Source of the DNA: Flavobacterium microcysteis | GTDB taxonomy: Bacteria; Bacteroidota; Bacteroidia; Flavobacteriales; Flavobacteriaceae | Length of the DNA stretch: 64,000 bases | NCBI RefSeq assembly: GCF_006385255.1 | Contig: NZ_VFJE01000055.1 | Location: 186,001 to 250,000, forward strand | Reading direction: 5' to 3' | Shown here: one piece after another, positions 50,421 to 58,534 of the stretch | Numbering within the stretch: the first letter of the stretch is position 1 | Layout of the letters: the number at the start of each line of letters is the position of its first letter | The notes under the pieces: model-generated | Told to the model about the DNA's origin: nothing | The model's input: only the letters and a program-made list of their open reading frames with translations | The model's database searches: none | Program-made: the position numbers and the translations under genes

Positions 50421-51125
50421 ATGAAAAAATACTACATAAATAGTGGGGAACAAAATCTGGGTTCTTTTGACTTCAATGATTTGAAATCAAGAGGAAATGG
50501 AAGAGATATGCAAGATTGGTTCTTTGATTCGAATCGCAGGTCTAAAATCAGAAACATATCAGAATTAAAAGAGCTGTTTCGAACAAACTGGGAGAAAAGG
50601 AAAGAAGGGTTCCGTAAATCTATAGATGACGAAACGGCTTCTTTTTTTAAAGATCGCTTGCTATTGTTTGTTGCCTTGGGATTGATTCTGGGATTTGGTA
50701 TTTTGTTTTATAGTTTTTATATCACAAGTAGTATCTCAAAAGATGAACAACGCAGTCATAATGAATTACAGTTATCCAAAGAGTCGTTCTGGAAAGAGCG
50801 TTCGTCTGATAAAACAGAAAAGTCTGCAAATACAAGCCTTGAAGAAGAAGAAGGCGTGCTAACCACAGATGAGAATGGAATAGCGGCCAAAAGAATGGCA
50901 CAGATTGAAATTGAGTTGGATATGGCAAAAGAGAATCTTGAAGCAGCAAAACAAGAACTTGTTGGTGCCAAATCATTCCAGTTTTTAAGGATGACCGAAG
51001 ACAAGAAAGAAGAGATTGAAGAAGCAAATAAAAAAATACAGGTCTGGAAGGAAGAAATCCGAGCTCTAGAAGTGGAGATGGAAAATCTAGTAAAAATTGC
51101 GAGCCTGACAGACATAATAGAATGA
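50421..51125 (+). CDS. GYF_2-like membrane protein 2 with coiled coil
   Basis: 234 aa from the ATG at 50421, chosen because MKKYYINSGEQNLGSFDFNDLKSRG aligns with the start of GYF_2 protein 1; a longer frame begins at 50304, upstream of the promoter. The GYF_2-like domain (about 3-50) has lost the GW signature (WFFDSNRRSKIRNISEL). One membrane helix spans LLLFVALGLILGFGILFYSFYI (about 76-98). Residues 150-228 are a strong coiled coil (MAQIEIELDMAKENLEAAKQELVGAKS to VEMENLVKIASL). It probably oligomerises on the side of the membrane opposite the N-terminus. Confidence 0.78.
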   Translation: MKKYYINSGEQNLGSFDFNDLKSRGNGRDMQDWFFDSNRRSKIRNISELKELFRTNWEKRKEGFRKSIDDETASFFKDRLLLFVALGLILGFGILFYSFYITSSISKDEQRSHNELQLSKESFWKERSSDKTEKSANTSLEEEEGVLTTDENGIAAKRMAQIEIELDMAKENLEAAKQELVGAKSFQFLRMTEDKKEEIEEANKKIQVWKEEIRALEVEMENLVKIASLTDIIE

Positions 51126-51174
51126 ATTTCTAAAATTTTTCCACTATATACTACAAATTTTTTCCCAACCCTTT

Positions 51175-51210
51175 AACCGCTCCCCTGCACAGGAGCGGTT
51201 TCGCTTTTTT
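51175..51210 (+). terminator. Terminator of GYF_2-like gene 2
   Basis: AACCGCTCC (51175-51183) with GGAGCGGTT (51192-51200), loop of eight, then TTCGCTTTTTT. Confidence 0.86.
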
Positions 51211-51288
51211 AGCCAATACCACGGTAAAAAGTATCGACTTATACTTAAAATAAATGCCTATTCCGAAGTATAATAACTTATAAATAAT

Positions 51289-51296
51289 TATTTTTG
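51289..51296 (+). promoter_or_regulatory. -7 promoter box for the alpha-oxoamine synthase gene
   Basis: TATTTTTG, exact consensus, 54 nt before the ATG at 51351. Confidence 0.62.
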
Positions 51297-51350
51297 CACG
51301 CAGGTTTGAAAAGCCTCAATTTCATAAAAGAAAATTAACTATATCATATT

Positions 51351-52619
51351 ATGGTAAAAGATTTATTCGAAAGAATACAGCAAAATAAAGGTCCTTTAGG
51401 AAAATGGGCTTCACAGGCAGAAGGATATTATGTATTTCCTAAACTGGAAGGCGATTTAGGACCGAGAATGAAATTTCATGGGAAGGATATTTTGAACTGG
51501 AGTCTTAACGATTATTTAGGGCTGGCAAACCATCCGGAAGTACGCAAAGTTGATACTGAAGCTGCTGCAGAATTTGGAGCAGCCTATCCTATGGGTGCGC
51601 GTATGATGAGCGGCCACACCAAATATCACGAACAGTTAGAAAATGAATTGGCCACTTTTGTAATGAAAGAAGCCGCATATCTTTTAAATTTTGGCTATCA
51701 AGGAATGGTGTCTATCATTGATGCTTTGGTGACCAAAAATGATATTATTGTGTATGATGTAGATTCACATGCTTGTATCATCGATGGCGTTCGCCTTCAT
51801 ATGGGTAAGCGTTTCACCTACAAACACAATGATTTGGAAAGTATGGAGAAAAACCTGCAACGTGCTACAAAAATGGCTACAGAAACAGGAGGTGGTATCC
51901 TTTTCATCACAGAAGGTGTTTTTGGAATGAGAGGACAGCAAGGAAAACTGAAAGAAATCGTTGCCATGAAGGAAAAATACAATTTCCGTCTTTTGGTTGA
52001 TGATGCACATGGTTTCGGTACGCTTGGTAAAACAGGTGCTGGTGCAGGTGAAGAACAAGGCTGTCAGGATGGAATCGACGTGTATTTCTCTACGTTTGCG
52101 AAATCAATGGCAAATATTGGTGCATTTGTTGCTGCTGATAAAGATATTATTGACTATTTAAAATATAACTTACGTTCTCAAATGTTTGCCAAGGCATTGC
52201 CAATGATCCAGACAATCGGTTCGTTGAAGCGTTTGGAATTGTTACGTAATTCGTCTGAAATCAAAGATAAGCTTTGGGAAAACGTGAATGCGCTTCAAAA
52301 TGGCTTGAAAGAGAGAGGATTTAATATTGGTGATACTAACACTTGCATTACTCCGGTATATTTGGAAGGAAGTATTCCAGAAGCGATGGTAATGGTAAAC
52401 GACCTTAGAGAGAACTACGGTATCTTCTTATCGATCGTAGTATATCCGGTAATCCCTAAAGGTATTATTTTGTTAAGAATGATTCCTACAGCTTCACACA
52501 CTTTGGACGATATTGCAGAGACATTAGCTGCATTTGAAGCAATACGTGAAAAACTGGTTAACGGTACTTACAAAGAAATCGCTGCCAAGACTACGGTCGA
52601 TGTAAGCGACGAAAGATAA
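51351..52619 (+). CDS. Alpha-oxoamine synthase (serine palmitoyltransferase or cysteate acyltransferase-like)
   Basis: 422 aa PLP enzyme. LNWSLNDYLGLANHPEVRK, GAAYPMGARMMSGHTKYHEQLE, LLVDDAHGFGTLGKTGAGAGEEQGCQDGIDVYFSTFAKSMANIGAFV (Schiff-base Lys near residue 251) and the C-terminal small domain are the class II aminotransferase set that joins an acyl-CoA/ACP to an amino acid with loss of CO2. Length and lack of the BioF context point to the lipid type: serine for sphingolipids, or cysteate for the sulfonolipids of Flavobacteriales. A GNAT-like acyltransferase lies nearby (53392). The exact amino acid cannot be told from sequence. Confidence 0.85.
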   Translation: MVKDLFERIQQNKGPLGKWASQAEGYYVFPKLEGDLGPRMKFHGKDILNWSLNDYLGLANHPEVRKVDTEAAAEFGAAYPMGARMMSGHTKYHEQLENELATFVMKEAAYLLNFGYQGMVSIIDALVTKNDIIVYDVDSHACIIDGVRLHMGKRFTYKHNDLESMEKNLQRATKMATETGGGILFITEGVFGMRGQQGKLKEIVAMKEKYNFRLLVDDAHGFGTLGKTGAGAGEEQGCQDGIDVYFSTFAKSMANIGAFVAADKDIIDYLKYNLRSQMFAKALPMIQTIGSLKRLELLRNSSEIKDKLWENVNALQNGLKERGFNIGDTNTCITPVYLEGSIPEAMVMVNDLRENYGIFLSIVVYPVIPKGIILLRMIPTASHTLDDIAETLAAFEAIREKLVNGTYKEIAAKTTVDVSDER

Positions 52620-52624
52620 TTTAA

Positions 52625-52656
52625 AAAAGCCATTCTGAAAAGAATGGCTTTTTTAT
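52625..52656 (+). terminator. Terminator of the alpha-oxoamine synthase gene
   Basis: Twelve-base stem AAAAGCCATTCT (52625-52636) with AGAATGGCTTTT (52641-52652), loop GAAA, then T-run. Confidence 0.94.
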
Positions 52657-52660
52657 TTCA

Positions 52661-52736
52661 GATTTTTGATTTCAGTACTAATCTTTAGGCTTTTGATTTA
52701 AGTTTTTTGATTTGAGATTTAAGACTTTAGACTTTC
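52661..52736 (+). repeat. Heptamer array, family A (decayed)
   Basis: GATTTTT, GATTTCA, (TCTTTAG), GATTTAA, GTTTTTT, GATTTGA, GATTTAA, GACTTTA, GACTTTC with one or two phase breaks. It runs directly into an octamer family C array. Confidence 0.75.
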
Positions 52737-52737
52737 A

Positions 52738-52793
52738 AACCTTAGCACCTTAGCACCTTAGTACCTTAGCACCTCAGTGCCTCAGAACCTTAG
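52738..52793 (+). repeat. Octamer array, family C (7 units)
   Basis: Exactly seven 8-bp units (AACCTTAG, CACCTTAG twice, TACCTTAG, CACCTCAG, TGCCTCAG, AACCTTAG), 56 bp with no phase break. Confidence 0.9.
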
Positions 52794-52854
52794 TTTTCAA
52801 TTCTCACCTAAAAACTTTATCTTTAATACAACTAATCAAAAAAAAGCAACACAC

Positions 52855-53319
52855 ATGAAAATCAAATTTTTAGTTTTGGGTTTAGTCATTAGCTTGGCAG
52901 CCTGCAATAAGAAAGAAGATACAAAGGTAGTCACGGAACCAGAAATGGAACAGCCGGAAATAACAGCACCAGCCAAAGAGTGCTATGAATACACCAACGG
53001 AAAAGACACGATACAGCTTTCTATGGCTATTACCAATGGTAATAATGTGGCAGGAGATTTGAAATATGCCTGGTTTGAAAAAGACAGCAATACAGGTATG
53101 TTTTCAGGAATGTTTAAAGGAGATACGCTATATGCCGACTATACATTCCAATCGGAAGGTGTGACTTCAATTAGAGAAATCGTTTTGCTACGCAAAGACG
53201 ATACTCTGTTGCAAGGATATGGTGACATAACCGAACAAGGAAACAAGCAGGCTTTTAAGGATAAGAAATCGCTAAAGTTTGATGATAAGATGGTGCTGAA
53301 AAAAGTAGCTTGTAAGTAA
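52855..53319 (+). CDS. Hypothetical lipoprotein
   Basis: 154 aa from the ATG at 52855; the longer frame starts in the octamer repeats. MKIKFLVLGLVISLAACNKKEDTK has a lipobox-like SLAAC, mature N-terminus Cys17. The mature protein is mostly beta (ECYEYTNGKDTIQLSMAITNGNNVAGDLKYAWFEKDSNTGMFSGMFKGDTLYADYTFQSEG), a pattern common in Bacteroidota 'reported on' lipoproteins. No function known. Ended by the terminator at 53338-53372. Confidence 0.78.
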   Translation: MKIKFLVLGLVISLAACNKKEDTKVVTEPEMEQPEITAPAKECYEYTNGKDTIQLSMAITNGNNVAGDLKYAWFEKDSNTGMFSGMFKGDTLYADYTFQSEGVTSIREIVLLRKDDTLLQGYGDITEQGNKQAFKDKKSLKFDDKMVLKKVACK

Positions 53320-53337
53320 TAGACTGTAGCAAATAAA

Positions 53338-53372
53338 AAAAGTTCCGACATTACTGATACCGGAACTTTTTT
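53338..53372. terminator. Terminator between lipoprotein and GNAT-like gene
   Basis: AAAAGTTCCG (53338-53347) with CGGAACTTTT (53361-53370), 13-nt loop; T-run on the right and A-run on the left, so it may serve both converging transcripts. Confidence 0.88.
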
Positions 53373-53391
53373 ATTTGTAGGCTCTTTACTG

Positions 53392-54510
53392 TTATAGATT
53401 CTGTACATACGTACATCTTCTTTTGTGGATAACTGGCCCAAAATGTTTCCAGATATTATGGATTGCAGTATTGTCTACCAATTCAGGAGTCCTGAAACAG
53501 GTTTGCACGCCCTTTTCGCTAAAAGTTTTATAATATTCATTAAAAACAATAGCTGTTACGCCTTTGTTTTGATATTCCGGATCAATACCTATCAGATAAA
53601 AAATCATATCCTTGCTGTGTTTTCGAGCCTTAAGTAAATGCAGGAATCCAAATGGGAAAAGTTTACCCTTAGCTTTTTGCAACGCTTCCGAAAAAGACGG
53701 CATCACAATACTGAAAGCAACTATATTGTCGTCTTTATCGACAACAAATTTGATTAGCTCCGGATTGATAAAACTGATGTATTTTTTCTTGAAATATTCT
53801 TTCTGTATATCGGTTATAGCCACAAATGAAGACAGGTTCGCATACGACTTATTAAACAAGTCAAACATCTTGTCTACATAAGGCATAATATCTTTAGTTT
53901 TTGTGAAGTTTAGCGGTCTCAGCTGATATCGCTGCTTGATTAGTTCGTTAGCTTTTATAAAATACTCAGGCTTGATATTAGAGAGAGGGAACTTGCTTTC
54001 GACATATTCTTTTTCAACGGTCATTCCTAACTTTTCGAAATGCTCTTTATAATACGGAAAGTTATACCAGGTAATCATTGTGCTAATCTCGTCAAAACCT
54101 TCAGTGAGTACGCCAACTTTATCCAAATTAGAAAAACCTACCGGCCCTTCGACATATTCAAGCTGGTTTTCCCGGCCAAATTCATGGACTTTTTCCAGCA
54201 ATGCTTTGGTAACTTCGATATCGTCAATTACATCAAACCATCCAAAACGTACTTTTTTCTTGCCTTGGTCGTTTACCTCATTCCAATTGATGATGGCAGC
54301 AATCCTTCCAACAATTGTATTGTCTTTATAAGCAAGATAAAATTTAGCATCGGCACTTGCAAAAGCTGGGTTTTTATCTTTGTCAAAAGTTTCTAGTTCA
54401 TCGCTTATGATAGGCGGTACCCAATATTGGCTGCCTTTGTATAGTGAAAACGGAAATTTTATATAATCCAAAAGCAGAGCTTTGGTATTGGCTTCTTTAA
54501 TTGATATCAT
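53392..54510 (-). CDS. GNAT-like acyltransferase, candidate bacterial ceramide/sulfonolipid N-acyltransferase
   Basis: 372 aa. The N-terminal half has a GNAT-like core (GSQYWVPPIISDELETFDKDKNPAFASADAKFYLAYKDNTIVGRIAAIINWNEVND) and GPVGFSNLDKVGVLTEGFDE. The C-terminal part (VAFSIVMPSFSEALQKAKGKLFPFGFLHLLKARKHSKDMIFYLIGIDPEYQNKGVTAIVFNEYYKTF) holds a second acetyl-CoA-type site. Proteins of this size and order include the bacterial ceramide synthases found next to serine palmitoyltransferase in Caulobacter, and an alpha-oxoamine synthase is nearby here. The assignment is inference; an uncharacterised acyltransferase is the fall-back. Confidence 0.65.
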   Translation of the reverse strand: MISIKEANTKALLLDYIKFPFSLYKGSQYWVPPIISDELETFDKDKNPAFASADAKFYLAYKDNTIVGRIAAIINWNEVNDQGKKKVRFGWFDVIDDIEVTKALLEKVHEFGRENQLEYVEGPVGFSNLDKVGVLTEGFDEISTMITWYNFPYYKEHFEKLGMTVEKEYVESKFPLSNIKPEYFIKANELIKQRYQLRPLNFTKTKDIMPYVDKMFDLFNKSYANLSSFVAITDIQKEYFKKKYISFINPELIKFVVDKDDNIVAFSIVMPSFSEALQKAKGKLFPFGFLHLLKARKHSKDMIFYLIGIDPEYQNKGVTAIVFNEYYKTFSEKGVQTCFRTPELVDNTAIHNIWKHFGPVIHKRRCTYVQNL

Positions 54511-54516
54511 TGTGGG

Positions 54517-55482
54517 TTATTCTTTTTCTCCTCCGACTTCGTCGATTCGTTTTTTCTCGTCTTCTTTTTTCTTGTCTTTCTTTTTGTCTTTTTTGTCGCT
54601 CTTATCCGGTCCTTGAATCATGATGTCTTTATAGAAGCCATCAAATCTCCAGGAAACACCAACGCCTCCGTAGAAAATAGAAGGAGTATCCTTGATGTTT
54701 TTACTGATGGAAGCATCCACCTGTAAGTTTGGCTGAAGAAGATAGGCAGCACCTACACGGCCAATAGCATCAGAATAGAAATCACTTTTATAACCTTGCA
54801 ATTCTATAAATCCGGACCATTTTTCATTGAAACCTCTAGTCAAAGTAGCGATAATACCATAGCTAGGATAATCGGTTGTTACCTTATCAGCGATAATGTT
54901 CATCACATACACATAACGGCTTCCGAAATGGTTTTGTGTAATAACCATCAGCTTAGGACTGATTTTTGGGTCAGTTGGAAAGGTATAGGGATTATTTGAA
55001 AAATTAATATTGGCTCCGGCATAAACTCCCACTGCAGGAATAAACTGTCTCCATTTGAATCGGTGATTGGCTTTCCAGCTGTAGATGTTTACTTTTTCTT
55101 CGTAATTCTTAAACGGATCATAGATAAGATATTTGGCTCCAAGCGTCAGTTTTTTGACAGCATTCCTGTTTTCAGTTCCCAAAGCAGTTTCGTACTGGTC
55201 AGCTTGGTATTGCAGGTTCATGATAAATTCCAATTGTTCCAAAAAAGCTCCGTAACGCAGTGCCAAATCAAGTCCAAAACCTTTAGTTTTATAATTCTGG
55301 ATGTCATGGTCTTCTGCTAAAGCATAAATTCCGGCTTCAGCCTGGAAAACGGTCTTTCCTACTGAAAATCCCGACATGGATTCTCCGGGACGGTTGGAGT
55401 TGATATCGTCGGTAAATTGCGCATAGCTGGCTGAAGAACAGAAGGCGAAGAACAGTAACGAAGCGAATCTTAATTTTGACAT
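54517..55482 (-). CDS. Outer-membrane beta-barrel protein (Phenol_MetA_deg-like transporter)
   Basis: 321 aa. Signal peptide MSKLRFASLLFFAFCSSASYAQ, then DDINSNRPGESMSGFSVGKTVFQAEAGIYAL (the RPGES opening of the MetA-pathway transporter family), alternating beta-strands to about residue 290, and a Lys/Asp/Glu-rich tail (DKSDKKDKKKDKKKEDEKKR) of ~30 residues. It forms an outer-membrane barrel of unknown cargo. The start lies 6 bp upstream of the GNAT-like gene (stop 54517, next start 54510), so the two are co-transcribed. Confidence 0.82.
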   Translation of the reverse strand: MSKLRFASLLFFAFCSSASYAQFTDDINSNRPGESMSGFSVGKTVFQAEAGIYALAEDHDIQNYKTKGFGLDLALRYGAFLEQLEFIMNLQYQADQYETALGTENRNAVKKLTLGAKYLIYDPFKNYEEKVNIYSWKANHRFKWRQFIPAVGVYAGANINFSNNPYTFPTDPKISPKLMVITQNHFGSRYVYVMNIIADKVTTDYPSYGIIATLTRGFNEKWSGFIELQGYKSDFYSDAIGRVGAAYLLQPNLQVDASISKNIKDTPSIFYGGVGVSWRFDGFYKDIMIQGPDKSDKKDKKKDKKKEDEKKRIDEVGGEKE

Positions 55483-55609
55483 AGTCTCTCAGTTTTCATT
55501 AGCAATGGTTAGTATAACCCAAAAGTAGTATAATTTATTATTTATTTAAGAAGGATATTTTAAATTTAAACGTTCTATTTGCTAATTTTACGGTTTAAAA
55601 TTTTAGATT

Positions 55610-55888
55610 ATGCAGTTTGCTTCATTAAACGGAGTCTTGAGAACGTTGTTTATCCTAGTCTGTATTTATTACGGTATCAGACTGCTTGCAAGGATATTTT
55701 TTCCTATCATGGTGAGAACCGTAGTGCAAAAAGCGGAACAGAGTTTCCAACAGCAGCAACAAAACTACCAAAGACAAAATAGTCAGGATAGTTTTACTAA
55801 TGTTGATACAAATGCCAACAGAAGATCTGACCGACCACGTGAAACAAAAAAAGTAGGCGAATACATCGATTACGAAGAAATAGACTAA
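55610..55888 (+). CDS. DUF4834 small membrane protein
   Basis: 92 aa. One membrane helix (LRTLFILVCIYYGIRLLARIF, residues 10-30) is followed by a Gln-rich stretch (QSFQQQQQNYQRQNSQD) and the conserved end KKVGEYIDYEEID. This pattern is the Bacteroidota DUF4834 family, often found just before YfhO-type genes, as here (71 bp). Role unknown. Confidence 0.88.
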   Translation: MQFASLNGVLRTLFILVCIYYGIRLLARIFFPIMVRTVVQKAEQSFQQQQQNYQRQNSQDSFTNVDTNANRRSDRPRETKKVGEYIDYEEID

Positions 55889-55899
55889 CTTTCTTTGAA

Positions 55900-55907
55900 T
55901 ATATTTG
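55900..55907 (+). promoter_or_regulatory. -7 promoter box for yfhO
   Basis: TATATTTG, exact consensus, 52 nt before the ATG at 55960. Confidence 0.58.
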
Positions 55908-55959
55908 CGGTAAAGCGTATCTTCACGCCTTTATTTTATTTGTTTTCAATTAACACCGT

Positions 55960-58419
55960 ATGAAAATAATCAGCAAGTATTATCCGCACTTACTGGCCAT
56001 TTTAGGCTTTGTTTTGGTTTCCCTAATTTATTTTTATCCTGTCCTGCAAGGCAAACAGATTTATCAGTCTGATATTGCGCAATATACAGGAATGGCAAAA
56101 GAGCAGAATGATTTCCGTGCCAAGGAAAAAGAAGAGCCGTTTTGGACAAATTCTGCATTTGGTGGAATGCCAACTTACCAATTAGGAGCCAAATATCCTA
56201 ATGATTTTGTAGGTGACTTGGATGATGTATTACGTTTCCTGCCTAGACCGGCTGATTATCTTTTCTTATATTTCCTCGGATTTTACGGATTATTACTTGC
56301 CCTGAGGATTGACCCGCTCAAAGCTTTTTTTGGAGCTTTAGCTTTCGGTTTTTCTACCTATCTGATTATTATTTTGGGTGTCGGGCATAACGCCAAAGCC
56401 CATGCTATAGCCTATATGCCGCTGGTGGTTGCCGGTGTGATTCTCGTATTCAGGCGAAAATATGTTGTTGGCGGTTTGCTCACCATGATTGCAGGAGCGT
56501 TGGAAATTAATGCGAACCACTTTCAGATGACCTATTATCTATTATTTTTACTGTTAATCATAGGCATCTATTTCCTTTATAAATACATCAGACAGAAAGA
56601 TTACAAAGGTATTTTATATGCCGTTGGAGTATTTGCTGCAGCAGGAATTTTGGCTGTTGGAGCCAATGCAACCAGCCTGATGGCAACCTCAGAATATACG
56701 GATTTCAGTATGCGTGGAAAAAGCGAACTGAGTTTTAATCCGGATGGTTCTAAAAACACTACAACTTCGTCAATGTCTTATGACTATATCACGGAATATA
56801 GCTACGGAATTGCAGAAAGTTTAAACTTGTTTGCTCCAAGATTATTTGGAGGTTCTAACTCAGAACATTTGGGAGACAAGTCTAAAGTATATGAATTTAT
56901 CTCGGCTCAAGGCGCAAATCCTGAGGAAGCCAAAGGTTTTACCGAAGCCTATGCAAAAACATATTGGGGTGCCCAGCCTATTGTTGCGGCACCGGCTTAT
57001 ATTGGAGCTGTTGTCTTCTTTTTGTGTATTCTAGCTTTGTTTAACGATAAGAGAAAAATCAAATATGCATTTTTAGCAGGAGCGATTTTCTCACTATTGC
57101 TTTCATGGGGCAAGAACTTCCCGTTAATGACTGACTTTTTCATTAACTACGTACCAATGTATGACAAATTCAGGGCAGTATCTTCAATCCAGGTTATCCT
57201 TGAATTGTGTATTCCGGTCTTAGCCATCATGGGATTACAAAGTTTTTTCAAAGCGGATAAGGCTGAACAGTGGAAATCATTAAAACTGTCAGGAGCCGTA
57301 AGTTTAGGAATTATTATAGTGCTTTTCTTTGCTAAAAGTATGTTTGATTTTGTTGGACCTTATGATGCCCAAATGCAACAGATGTTTAGTCAGGCACAAG
57401 GAAGCCATTCTTTCGGGCTTGATTTTGTTGAAGCATTGCGTGAGGACAGAAGAAGCATGTACAATGGCGACCTGTTGCGTTCCGGAATCTTGATTTTAGT
57501 AACAGCAGGACTATTGTGGCTACATATTAAAAATAAGCTTTCCCATACTTTTGCGGTCATATTAGTAGGGTTATTCATGATTGGCGATTTGTTCTTCATT
57601 GATAAAAACTATGTTGATAGTTCTGGTTTTGCTAGCGCAAGAGAAATCAACGAGCCTTTCCAACCAACAGCTTCAGATCAGCAGATTTTAAGAGATACGA
57701 CACAATATCGTGTTTATGAAATCGAAGGAAGATTACAGGCAAGAACTTCCTACTTCCATAAATCACTATCAGGTTATAGCGCTGTTCGTCCAAGAAGGAT
57801 TGAGCAGTTGTTTGATTACCAAATTGCGAAAAACAACCTGAATGTATTGAACATGCTAAATACCAAATACGTTATCCAGGTTGATGAAAAAGGGAAGGAG
57901 TACCCAATCATAAACCCGGATGCTAACGGAAATGCATGGTTCGTAAAAGAAGTGAAATTTGTCGATACGCCAGATGAAGAAATGAAGGCATTAGATAAAT
58001 TAGATACTAAGAACCAGGCTGTCTTTAACCAGAAGGAGTTTAAAAATACAATCGCTAAAACGTATCAAAAAGACAGTACGGCAACAATTGTTCTAAATAG
58101 TTACAAGCCGAACCATTTGAAATATACTTCCAACAATTCTCAAAAAGGATTGGCCGTGTTTTCTGAAATCTACTATCCAAAAGGATGGAAGGCAACAATT
58201 GACGGGAAACCAGCTGACCATTTTAGGGTAGATTATACCTTAAGAGCAATGGAAGTACCGGCAGGAAAGCATACAATTGAATTTAAATTTGAGCCACAAG
58301 TCGTTAAGACAGGTAGCACAATAGCTTTAATCAGCTCGATTTTTATGCTATTGCTTTTAATTGGCGGTATTTATTGGGAAAATAAAAGGAACAAAAAAGA
58401 AGATTCATTAGAGAAGTAA
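55960..58419 (+). CDS. YfhO-family membrane protein
   Basis: 819 aa, large polytopic membrane protein with about twelve helices and a periplasmic C-terminal domain followed by a last helix (SSIFMLLLLIGGIYW). YfhO proteins in Gram-positives take part in lipoteichoic-acid glycosylation as GT-C-like enzymes. The start LISDIAQYTGMAKEQNDFRAKEKEEPFWTNSAFGGMPTYQLGAKYP and the GT-C-type Asp-rich first loop are as in Bacteroidota homologues. It heads a cell-surface glycan cluster: a glycosyltransferase and a flippase follow on the same strand, each after a heptamer array. Confidence 0.9.
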   Translation: MKIISKYYPHLLAILGFVLVSLIYFYPVLQGKQIYQSDIAQYTGMAKEQNDFRAKEKEEPFWTNSAFGGMPTYQLGAKYPNDFVGDLDDVLRFLPRPADYLFLYFLGFYGLLLALRIDPLKAFFGALAFGFSTYLIIILGVGHNAKAHAIAYMPLVVAGVILVFRRKYVVGGLLTMIAGALEINANHFQMTYYLLFLLLIIGIYFLYKYIRQKDYKGILYAVGVFAAAGILAVGANATSLMATSEYTDFSMRGKSELSFNPDGSKNTTTSSMSYDYITEYSYGIAESLNLFAPRLFGGSNSEHLGDKSKVYEFISAQGANPEEAKGFTEAYAKTYWGAQPIVAAPAYIGAVVFFLCILALFNDKRKIKYAFLAGAIFSLLLSWGKNFPLMTDFFINYVPMYDKFRAVSSIQVILELCIPVLAIMGLQSFFKADKAEQWKSLKLSGAVSLGIIIVLFFAKSMFDFVGPYDAQMQQMFSQAQGSHSFGLDFVEALREDRRSMYNGDLLRSGILILVTAGLLWLHIKNKLSHTFAVILVGLFMIGDLFFIDKNYVDSSGFASAREINEPFQPTASDQQILRDTTQYRVYEIEGRLQARTSYFHKSLSGYSAVRPRRIEQLFDYQIAKNNLNVLNMLNTKYVIQVDEKGKEYPIINPDANGNAWFVKEVKFVDTPDEEMKALDKLDTKNQAVFNQKEFKNTIAKTYQKDSTATIVLNSYKPNHLKYTSNNSQKGLAVFSEIYYPKGWKATIDGKPADHFRVDYTLRAMEVPAGKHTIEFKFEPQVVKTGSTIALISSIFMLLLLIGGIYWENKRNKKEDSLEK

Positions 58420-58533
58420 GATTTAAGATTTGAGATTTTTGATTTCTGCCAGAAATCCGCAATCTTAAATCACATATCTAAGATCATAAATCTAAAATCC
58501 AAAATCAAAAATCTCCAATCACAAATCCACAAT
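58420..58533. repeat. Heptamer array, family A, head-to-head, filling the yfhO-glycosyltransferase gap
   Basis: Left run GATTTAA, GATTTGA, GATTTTT, GATTTCT (58420-58447); a three-base centre; right run AGAAATC, CGCAATC, TTAAATC, ACATATC, TAAGATC, ATAAATC, TAAAATC, CAAAATC, AAAAATC, TCCAATC, ACAAATC (about 58451 onward). It begins at the base after the yfhO stop codon and ends at the start codon of the next gene. Confidence 0.9.
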
Positions 58534-58534
58534 T

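Noticed and set aside
49078..51125. Toxin-antitoxin or phage-defence module (PH domain, GYF_2, coiled coil)
   Set aside because: No nuclease, effector or immunity domain is recognisable; GYF_2 and PH proteins alone do not support it.
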